This document shows, in pieces, positions 51,257 through 61,848 of a stretch of 64,000 nucleotides of DNA. Position 1 is the first letter of the stretch, and every line of letters begins with the position of its first letter. Below the pieces are notes generated by a model. That model was not told the DNA's origin. It worked only from the letters and a program-made list of their open reading frames with translations, and ran no database searches. Source of the DNA: Auanema rhodensis (lineage: Eukaryota > Nematoda > Chromadorea > Rhabditida > Rhabditidae); contig OZ059900.1 in assembly GCA_964057225.1 (NCBI GenBank), forward strand, positions 21,529,638-21,593,637, given 5' to 3'. The position numbers and the translations under genes are program-made.

Positions 51257-54200
51257 TGAGGGCACGCCCCTTATGGCTAATATTGATTAAATCGATTTTT
51301 GTTCATATGAGTCGTCAAATGCAACGAATTTCAGCGTGTTACATACTAAAATGAAGCATTTTACATGCTGAACACTAGAAAAATACAAAAACACAGTATT
51401 TCCCATGAGAAATATTTTATTATGCTGGAAAACCAGTTTTTGGAAAGTTCGCTGTAAACAAGGTTTTGACTTACGATTTCATGTGTTCAAACTCATGCAA
51501 TGTCAATGAAACCTAGCTCAAAATTGTTCGTACAACGTCTAGTTCCACTTTCACGACAAAAAAACAGGGGTTAGAAAATTAAGGAAATCAGCATATTCTG
51601 AGGGCACGCCCCTTATGGCTAATATTGATTAAATCGATTTTTGTTCATATGAGTCGTCAAATGCAATTAATTTCAGCGTGTTACATACTAAAATGAAGCA
51701 TTTTACATGCTGAACACTAAAAAAATACAAAAACACAGTATTTCCCATGAGAAATATTTTATTATGCTGGAAAACCAGTTTTTGGAAAGTTCGCTGTAAA
51801 CAAGGTTTTGACTTACGATTTCATGTGTTCAAACTCATGCAATGTCAATGAAACCTAGCTCAAAATTGTTCGTACAACGTCTAGTTCCACTTTCACGACA
51901 AAAAAACAGGGGTTAGAAAATTAAGGAAATTAGCATATTCTGAGGGCACGCCCCTTATGGCTAATATTGATTAAATCGATTTTTGTTCATATGAGTCGTC
52001 AAATGCAATTAATTTCAGCGTGTTACATACTAAAATGAAGCATTTTACATGCTGAACACTAAAAAAATACAAAAACACAGTATTTCCCATGAGAAATATT
52101 TTATTATGCTGGAAAACCAGTTTTTGGAAAGTTCGCTGTAAACAAGGTTTTGACTTACGATTTCATGTGTTCAAACTCATGCAATGTCAATGAAACCTAG
52201 CTCAAAATTGTTCGTACAACGTCTAGTTCCACTTTCACGACAAAAAAACAGGGGTTAGAAAATTAAGGAAATTAGCATATTCTGAGGGCACGCCCCTTAT
52301 GGCTAATATTGATTAAATCGATTTTTGTTCATATGAGTCGTCAAATGCAATTAATTTCAGCGTGTTACATACTAAAATGAAGCATTTTACATGCTGAACA
52401 CTAAAAAAATACAAAAACACAGTATTTCCCATGAGAAATATTTTATTATGCTGGAAAACGAGTTTTTGGAAATTTCGCTGTAAACAAGGTTTTGACTTAC
52501 GATTTCATGTGTTCAAACTCATGCAATGTCAATGAAACCTAGCTCAAAATTGTTCCTACAACGTCTAGTTCCACTTTCACGACAAAAAAACAGGGGTTAG
52601 AAAATTAAGGAAATTAGCATATTCTGAGGGCACGCCCCTTATGGCTAATATTGATTAAATCGATTTTTGTTCATATGAGTCGTCAAATGCAACGAATTTC
52701 AGCGTGTTACATACTTAAATGAAGCATTTTACATGCTGAACACTAGAAAAATACAAAAACACAGTTTTTCCCATGAGAAATATTTTATTATGCTGGAAAA
52801 CCAGTTTTTGGAAATTTCGCTGTAAACAAGGTTTTGACTTACGATTTCATGTGTTCAAACTCATGCAATGTCAATAAAACCTAGCTCAAAATTGTTCGTA
52901 CAACGTCTAGTTCCACTTTCACGACAAAAAAACAGGGGTTAGAAAATTTAGGAAATTAGCATATTCTGAGGGCACGCCCCTTATGGCTAATATTGATTAA
53001 ATCGATTTTTGTTCATATGAGTCGTCAAATGCAACGAATTTCAGCGTGTTACATACTAAAATGAAGCATTTTACATGCTGAACACTAGAAAAATACAAAA
53101 ACACAGTTTTTCCCATGAGAAATATTTTATTATGCTGGAAAACCAGTTTTTGGAAATTTCGCTGTAAACAAGGTTTTGACTTACGATTTCATGTGTTCAA
53201 ACTCATGCAATGTCAATGAAAGCTAGCTCAAAATTGTTCGTACAACGTCTAGTTCCACTTTCACGACAAAAAAACAGGGGTTAGAAAATTTAGGAAATTA
53301 GCATATTCTGAGGGCACGCCCCTTATGGCTAATATTGATTAAATCGATTTTTGTTCATATGAGTCGTCAAATGCAACGAATTTCATCGTGTTACATACTA
53401 AAATGAAGTATTTTACATGCTGAACACTAGAAAAATACAAAAAACAGTATTTCCCATGAGAAATATTTTATTATGCTGGAAAACCAGTTTTTGGAAGTTT
53501 CGCTGTAAACAAGGTTTTGACTTACGATTTCATGTGTTCAAACTCATGCAATGTCAATGAAACCTAGCTCAAAATTGTTCCTACAACGTCTAATTCCACT
53601 TTCACGACAAAAAAACAGGGGTTAGAAAATTAAGGAAATTAGCATATTCTGAGGGCACGCCCCTTATGGCTAATATTGATTAAATCGATTTTTGTTCATA
53701 TGAGTCGTCAAATGCAACGAATTTCAGCGTGTTACATACTAAAATGAAGCATTTTACATGCTGAACACTATAAAAATACAAAAACACAGTATTTCCCATG
53801 AGAAATATTTTATTATGCTGGAAACCAGTTTTTGGAATTTTCGCTGTAAACAAGGTTTTGACTTACGATTTCATGTGTTCAAACTCATGCAATGTCAATA
53901 AAACCTAGCTCAAAATTGTTCGTACAACGTCTAGTTCCACTTTCACGACAAAAAAACAGGGGTTAGAAAATTTAGGAAATTAGCATATTCTGAGGGCACG
54001 CCCCTTATGGCTAATATTGATTAAATCGATTTTTGTTCATATGAGTCGTCAAATGCAACGAATTTCATCGTGTTACATACTAAAATGAAGTATTTTATAT
54101 GCTGAACACTAGAAAAATACAAAAAACAGTATTTCCCATGAGAAATATTTTATTATGCTGGAAAACCAGTTTTTGGAAGTTTCGCTGTAAACAAGGTTTT

Positions 54201-54672
54201 GACTTACGATTTCATGTGTTCAAACTCATGCAATGTCAATGAAACCTAGCTCAAAATTGTTCCTACAACGTCTAATTCCACTTTCACGACAAAAAAACAG
54301 GGGTTAGAAAATTAAGGAAATTAGCATATTCTGAGGGCACGCCCCTTATGGCTAATATTGATTAAATCGATTTTTGTTCATATGAGTCGTCAAATGCAAC
54401 GAATTTCAGCGTGTTACATACTAAAATGAAGCATTTTACATGCTGAACACTATAAAAATACAAAAACACAGTATTTCCCATGAGAAATATTTTATTATGC
54501 TGGAAAACCAGTTTTTGGAAATTTCGCTGTAAACAAGGTTTTGACTTACGATTTCATGTGTTCAAACTCATGCAATGTCAATGAAACCTAGCTCAAAATT
54601 GTTCCTACAACGTCTAGTTCCACTTTCACGACAAAAAACAGGGGTTAGAAAATTAAGGAAATTAGCATATTC
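51257..54672 (+). repeat. 10-monomer block following the 18-mer pair
   Basis: Starts are 51257, 51599, 51941, 52283, 52625, 52967, 53309, 53650, 53991 and 54332. The order is ggaaagtt; two caattaatt/ggaaagtt copies; caattaatt with gag; cttaaatg with agttttt and caataaaacc; agttttt with gctagctc; then a doubled pair of catcgtg and ctataaaa types (53309/53650 and 53991/54332). The tail 53650-54672 is the same three-monomer series as 50234-51256, so the end of the 18-mer has been copied here once more, 3416 bp downstream. Confidence 0.75.
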
Positions 54673-56382
54673 TGAGGGCACGCCCCTTATGGCTAATATT
54701 GATTAAATCGATTTTTGTTCATATGAGTCGTCAAATGCAACGAATTTCAGCGTGTTACATACTAAAATGAAGCATTTTACATGCTGAACACTAGAAAAAT
54801 ACAAAAACACAGTATTTCCCATGAGAAATATTTTATTATGCTGGAAAACCAGTTTTTGGAAAGTTCGCTGTAAACAAGGTTTTGACTTACGATTTCATGT
54901 GTTCAAACTCATGCAATGTCAATGAAACCTAGCTCAAAATTGTTCGTACAACGTCTAGTTCCACTTTCACGACAAAAAAACAGGGGTTAGAAAATTAAGG
55001 AAATTAGCATATTCTGAGGGCACGCCCCTTATGGCTAATATTGATTAAATCGATTTTTGTTCATATGAGTCGTCAAATGCAATTAATTTCAGCGTGTTAC
55101 ATACTAAAATGAAGCATTTTACATGCTGAACACTAAAAAAATACAAAAACACAGTATTTCCCATGAGAAATATTTTATTATGCTGGAAAACCAGTTTTTG
55201 GAAAGTTCGCTGTAAACAAGGTTTTGACTTACGATTTCATGTGTTCAAACTCATGCAATGTCAATGAAACCTAGCTCAAAATTGTTCGTACAACGTCTAG
55301 TTCCACTTTCACGACAAAAAAACAGGGGTTAGAAAATTAAGGAAATTAGCATATTCTGAGGGCACGCCCCTTATGGCTAATATTGATTAAATCGATTTTT
55401 GTTCATATGAGTCGTCAAATGCAATTAATTTCAGCGTGTTACATACTAAAATGAAGCATTTTACATGCTGAACACTAAAAAAATACAAAAACACAGTATT
55501 TCCCATGAGAAATATTTTATTATGCTGGAAAACCAGTTTTTGGAAAGTTCGCTGTAAACAAGGTTTTGACTTACGATTTCATGTGTTCAAACTCATGCAA
55601 TGTCAATGAAACCTAGCTCAAAATTGTTCGTACAACGTCTAGTTCCACTTTCACGACAAAAAAACAGGGGTTAGAAAATTAAGGAAATTAGCATATTCTG
55701 AGGGCACGCCCCTTATGGCTAATATTGATTAAATCGATTTTTGTTCATATGAGTCGTCAAATGCAATTAATTTCAGCGTGTTACATACTAAAATGAATCA
55801 TTTTACATGCTGAACACTAAAAAAATACAAAAACACAGTATTTCCCATGAGAAATATTTTATTATGCTGGAAAACGAGTTTTTGGAAATTTCGCTGTAAA
55901 CAAGGTTTTGACTTACGATTTCATGTGTTCAAACTCATGCAATGTCAATGAAACCTAGCTCAAAATTGTTCCTACAACGTCTAGTTCCACTTTCACGACA
56001 AAAAAACAGGGGTTAGAAAATTAAGGAAATTAGCATATTCTGAGGGCACGCCCCTTATGGCTAATATTGATTAAATCGATTTTTGTTCATATGAGTCGTC
56101 AAATGCAACGAATTTCAGCGTGTTACATACTTAAATGAAGCATTTTACATGCTGAACACTAGAAAAATACAAAAACACAGTTTTTCCCATGAGAAATATT
56201 TTATTATGCTGGAAAACCAGTTTTTGGAAATTTCGCTGTAAACAAGGTTTTGACTTACGATTTCATGTGTTCAAACTCATGCAATGTCAATGAAACCTAG
56301 CTCAAAATTGTTCGTACAACGTCTAGTTCCACTTTCACGACAAAAAAACAGGGGTTAGAAAATTAAGGAAATTAGCATATTC
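54673..56382 (+). repeat. Five-monomer HOR unit (1710 bp), copy 1
   Basis: Starts are 54673, 55015, 55357, 55699 and 56041: ggaaagtt; caattaatt/ggaaagtt twice; caattaatt with gag; cttaaatg with agttttt. The next unit starts exactly 1710 bp later with the same first four types. The same series is seen at 51257-52966 and 685-2393. The copy at 55699 has a private gaatcatttt. The last two monomers also form the start of the long-range duplicate of block I. Confidence 0.8.
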
Positions 56383-58091
56383 TGAGGGCACGCCCCTTAT
56401 GGCTAATATTGATTAAATCGATTTTTGTTCATATGAGTCGTCAAATGCAACGAATTTCAGCGTGTTACATACTAAAATGAAGCATTTTACATGCTGAACA
56501 CTAGAAAAATACAAAAACACAGTATTTCCCATGAGAAATATTTTATTATGCTGGAAAACCAGTTTTTGGAAAGTTCGCTGTAAACAAGGTTTTGACTTAC
56601 GATTTCATGTGTTCAAACTCATGCAATGTCAATGAAACCTAGCTCAAAATTGTTCGTACAACGTCTAGTTCCACTTTCACGACAAAAAAACAGGGGTTAG
56701 AAAATTAAGGAAATTAGCATATTCTGAGGGCACGCCCCTTATGGCTAATATTGATTAAATCGATTTTTGTTCATATGAGTCGTCAAATGCAATTAATTTC
56801 AGCGTGTTACATACTAAAATGAAGCATTTTACATGCTGAACACTAAAAAAATACAAAAACACAGTATTTCCCATGAGAAATATTTTATTATGCTGGAAAA
56901 CCAGTTTTTGGAAAGTTCGCTGTAAACAAGGTTTTGACTTACGATTTCATGTGTTCAAACTCATGCAATGTCAATGAAACCTAGCTCAAAATTGTTCGTA
57001 CAACGTCTAGTTCCACTTTCACGACAAAAAAACAGGGGTTAGAAAATTAAGGAAATTAGCATATTCTGAGGGCACGCCCCTTATGGCTAATATTGATTAA
57101 ATCGATTTTTGTTCATATGAGTCGTCAAATGCAATTAATTTCAGCGTGTTACATACTAAAATGAAGCATTTTACATGCTGAACACTAAAAAAATACAAAA
57201 ACACAGTATTTCCCATGAGAAATATTTTATTATGCTGGAAAACCAGTTTTTGGAAAGTTCGCTGTAAACAAGGTTTTGACTTACGATTTCATGTGTTCAA
57301 ACTCATGCAATGTCAATGAAACCTAGCTCAAAATTGTTCGTACAACGTCTAGTTCCACTTTCACGACAAAAAAACAGGGGTTAGAAAATTAAGGAAATTA
57401 GCATATTCTGAGGGCACGCCCCTTATGGCTAATATTGATTAAATCGATTTTTGTTCATATGAGTCGTCAAATGCAATTAATTTCAGCGTGTTACATACTA
57501 AAATGAAGCATTTTACATGCTGAACACTAAAAAAATACAAAAACACAGTATTTCCCATGAGAAATATTTTATTATGCTGGAAAACGAGTTTTTGGAAATT
57601 TCGCTGTAAACAAGGTTTTGACTTACGATTTCATGTGTTCAAACTCATGCAATGTCAATGAAACCTAGCTCAAAATTGTTCCTACAACGTCTAGTTCCAC
57701 TTTCACGACAAAAAAACAGGGGTTAGAAAATTAAGGAAATTAGCATATTCTGAGGGCACGCCCCTTATGGCTAATATTGATTAAATCGATTTTTGTTCAT
57801 ATGAGTCGTCAAATGCAACGAATTTCAGCGTGTTACATACTTAAATGAAGCATTTTACATGCTGAACACTAGAAAAATACAAAAACACAGTATTTCCCAT
57901 GAGAAATATTTTATTATACTGGAAACCAGTTTTTGGAATTTTCGCTGTAAACAAGGTTTTGACTTACGATTTCATGTGTTCAAACTCATGCAATGTCAAT
58001 GAAACCTAGCTCAAAACTGTTCGTACAACGTCTAGTTCCACTTTCACGACAAAAAAACAGGGGTTAGAAAATTTAGGAAATTAGCATACTC
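56383..58091 (+). repeat. Five-monomer HOR unit (1709 bp), copy 2
   Basis: Starts are 56383, 56725, 57067, 57409 and 57751. The first four repeat 54673-56040. The fifth is a cttaaatg copy with actggaaacc (341 bp) ending gcatactctg, whereas copy 1 has agttttt there. The equivalent stretch in block I is 685-2393, which shares the unusual gcatactctg end; its fifth monomer has caattaatt where this one has caacgaatt. Confidence 0.8.
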
Positions 58092-59115
58092 TGAGGGCAC
58101 GCCCCTTATGGCTAATATTGATTAAATCGATTTTTGTTCATATGAGTCGTCAAATGCAATTAATTTCAGCGTGTTACATACTAAAATGAAGCATTTTACA
58201 TGCTGAACACTAAAAAAATACAAAAACACAGTATTTCCCATGAGAAATATTTTATTATGCTGGAAAACGAGTTTTTGGAAATTTCGCTGTAAACAAGGTT
58301 TTGACTTACGATTTCATGTGTTCAAACTCATGCAATGTCAATGAAACCTAGCTCAAAATTGTTCCTACAACGTCTAGTTCCACTTTCACGACAAAAAAAC
58401 AGGGGTTAGAAAATTAAGGAAATTAGCATATTCTGAGGGCACGCCCCTTATGGCTAATATTGATTAAATCGATTTTTGTTCATATGAGTCGTCAAATGCA
58501 ACGAATTTCAGCGTGTTACATACTTAAATGAAGCATTTTACATGCTGAACACTAGAAAAATACAAAAACACAGTATTTCCCATGAGAAATATTTTATTAT
58601 ACTGGAAACCAGTTTTTGGAATTTTCGCTGTAAACAAGGTTTTGACTTACGATTTCATGTGTTCAAACTCATGCAATGTCAATGAAACCTAGCTCAAAAC
58701 TGTTCGTACAACGTCTAGTTCCACTTTCACGACAAAAAAACAGGGGTTAGAAAATTTAGGAAATTAGCATATTCTGAGGGCACGCCCCTTATGGCTAATA
58801 TTGATTAAATCGATTTTTGTTCATATGAGTCGTCAAATGCAACGAATTTCAGCGTGTTACATACTAAAATGAAGTATTTTACATGCTGAACACTAGAAAA
58901 GTACAAAAACACAGTATTTCCCATAAGAAATATTTTATTATACTGGAAACCAGTTTTTGGAATTTTCGCTGTAAACAAGGTTTTGACTTACGATTTCATG
59001 TGTTCAAACTCATGCAATGTCAATGAAACCTAGCTCAAAATTGTTCGTACAACGTCTAGTTCCACTTTCACGACAAAAAAACAGGGGTTAGAAAATTAAG
59101 GAAATTAGCATATTC

Positions 59116-59457
59116 TGAGGGCACGCCCCTTATGGCTAATATTGATTAAATCGATTTTTGTTCATATGAGTCGTCAAATGCAATTAATTTCAGCGTGTTA
59201 CATACTTAAATGAAGCATTTTACATGCTGAACACTAGAAAAATACAAAAACACAGTATTTCCCATGAGAAATATTTTATTATACTGGAAAACGAGTTTTT
59301 GGAAATTTCGCTGTAAACAAGGTTTTGACTTACGATTTCATGTGTTCAAACTCATGCAATGTCAATGAAACCTAGCTCAAAATTGTTCCTACAACGTCTA
59401 GTTCCACTTTCACGACAAAAAAACAGGGGTTAGAAAATTAAGGAAATTAGCATATTC
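59116..59457 (+). repeat. Extra, apparently chimeric monomer
   Basis: The 5' half has caattaatt, cttaaatg, ctagaaaa and ttatactgg, as in the next monomer (59458) and in 3418. From gaaaacgag onward it has ggaaattt, aattgttcctac and aattaagg, the signature of the gag type (58092). Elsewhere in the window ttatactgg is followed by the one-base-deleted gaaacc, so this combination is unique as far as I saw. The switch point is at about monomer position 174. It is the single monomer by which this block exceeds block I. Confidence 0.7.
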
Positions 59458-61848
59458 TGAGGGCACGCCCCTTATGGCTAATATTGATTAAATCGATTTT
59501 TGTTCATATGAGTCGTCAAATGCAATTAATTTCAGCGTGTTACATACTTAAATGAAGCATTTTACATGCTGAACACTAGAAAAATACAAAAACACAGTAT
59601 TTCCCATGAGAAATATTTTATTATACTGGAAACCAGTTTTTGGAATTTTCGCTGTAAACAAGGTTTTGACTTACGATTTCATGTGTTCAAACTCATGCAA
59701 TGTCAATGAAACCTAGCTCAAAACTGTTCGTACAACGTCTAGTTCCACTTTCACGACAAAAAAACAGGGGTTAGAAAATTTAGGAAATTAGCATATTCTG
59801 AGGGCACGCCCCTTATGGCTAATATTGATTAAATCGATTTTTGTTCATATGAGTCGTCAAATGCAACGAATTTCAGCGTGTTACATACTAAAATGAAGCA
59901 TTTTACATGCTGAACACTAGAAAAATACAAAAACACAGTTTTTCCCATGAGAAATATTTTATTATGCTGGAAAACCAGTTTTTGGAAATTTCGCTGTAAA
60001 CAAGGTTTTGACTTACGATTTCATGTGTTCAAACTCATGCAATGTCAATGAAACCTAGCTCAAAATTGTTCGTACAACGTCTAGTTCCACTTTCACGACA
60101 AAAAAACAGGGGTTAGAAAATTTAGGAAATTAGCATATTCTGAGGGCACGCCCCTTATGGCTAATATTGATTAAATCGATTTTTGTTCATATGAGTCGTC
60201 AAATGCAACGAATTTCATCGTGTTACATACTAAAATGAAGTATTTTACATGCTGAACACTAGAAAAATACAAAAACACAGTATTTCCCATGAGAAATATT
60301 TTATTATGCTGGAAAACCAGTTTTTGGAAGTTTCGCTGTAAACAAGGTTTTGACTTACGATTTCATGTGTTCAAACTCATGCAATGTCAATGAAACCTAG
60401 CTCAAAATTGTTCCTACAACGTCTAATTCCACTTTCACGACAAAAAAACAGGGGTTAGAAAATTAAGGAAATTAGCATATTCTGAGGGCACGCCCCTTAT
60501 GGCTAATATTGATTAAATCGATTTTTGTTCATATGAGTCGTCAAATGCAACGAATTTCAGCGTGTTACATACTAAAATGAAGCATTTTACATGCTGAACA
60601 CTATAAAAATACAAAAACACAGTATTTCCCATGAGAAATATTTTATTATGCTGGAAAACCAGTTTTTGGAAATTTCGCTGTAAACAAGGTTTTGACTTAC
60701 GATTTCATGTGTTCAAACTCATGCAATGTCAATGAAACCTAGCTCAAAATTGTTCCTACAACGTCTAGTTCCACTTTCACGACAAAAAACAGGGGTTAGA
60801 AAATTAAGGAAATTAGCATATTCTGAGGGCACGCCCCTTATGGCTAATATTGATTAAATCGATTTTTGTTCATATGAGTCGTCAAATGCAACGAATTTCA
60901 GCGTGTTACATACTAAAATGAAGCATTTTACATGCTGAACACTAGAAAAATACAAAAACACAGTATTTCCCATGAGAAATATTTTATTATGCTGGAAAAC
61001 CAGTTTTTGGAAAGTTCGCTGTAAACAAGGTTTTGACTTACGATTTCATGTGTTCAAACTCATGCAATGTCAATGAAACCTAGCTCAAAATTGTTCGTAC
61101 AACGTCTAGTTCCACTTTCACGACAAAAAAACAGGGGTTAGAAAATTAAGGAAATTAGCATATTCTGAGGGCACGCCCCTTATGGCTAATATTGATTAAA
61201 TCGATTTTTGTTCATATGAGTCGTCAAATGCAATTAATTTCAGCGTGTTACATACTAAAATGAAGCATTTTACATGCTGAACACTAAAAAAATACAAAAA
61301 CACAGTATTTCCCATGAGAAATATTTTATTATGCTGGAAAACCAGTTTTTGGAAAGTTCGCTGTAAACAAGGTTTGACTTACGATTTCATGTGTTCAAAC
61401 TCATGCAATGTCAATGAAACCTAGCTCAAAATTGTTCGTACAACGTCTAGTTCCACTTTCACGACAAAAAAACAGGGGTTAGAAAATTAAGGAAATTAGC
61501 ATATTCTGAGGGCACGCCCCTTATGGCTAATATTGATTAAATCGATTTTTGTTCATATGAGTCGTCAAATGCAATTAATTTCAGCGTGTTACATACTAAA
61601 ATGAAGCATTTTACATGCTGAACACTAAAAAAATACAAAAACACAGTATTTCCCATGAGAAATATTTTATTATGCTGGAAAACGAGTTTTTGGAAATTTC
61701 GCTGTAAACAAGGTTTTGACTTACGATTTCATGTGTTCAAACTCATGCAATGTCAATGAAACCTAGCTCAAAATTGTTCCTACAACGTCTAGTTCCACTT
61801 TCACGACAAAAAAACAGGGGTTAGAAAATTAAGGAAATTAGCATATTC

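Larger units (their letters stand above)
55699..61848 (+). repeat. Second copy of block I (18 monomers, 6150 bp)
   Basis: Starts are 55699, 56041, 56383, 56725, 57067, 57409, 57751, 58092, 58434, 58775, 59116, 59458, 59799, 60141, 60483, 60824, 61166 and 61507. Monomer types match 1-5809 in order except for the additional monomer at 59116. The shared rare end gcatactctg (before 2394 and 58092) anchors the alignment. Small differences include caacgaatt at 1 versus caattaatt at 55699, the reverse at 2053/57751, and a lost T (caaggtttgac) in 61166. After 61848 the two regions diverge: 5810 has agttttt, 61849 has actggaaacc. Confidence 0.8.
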
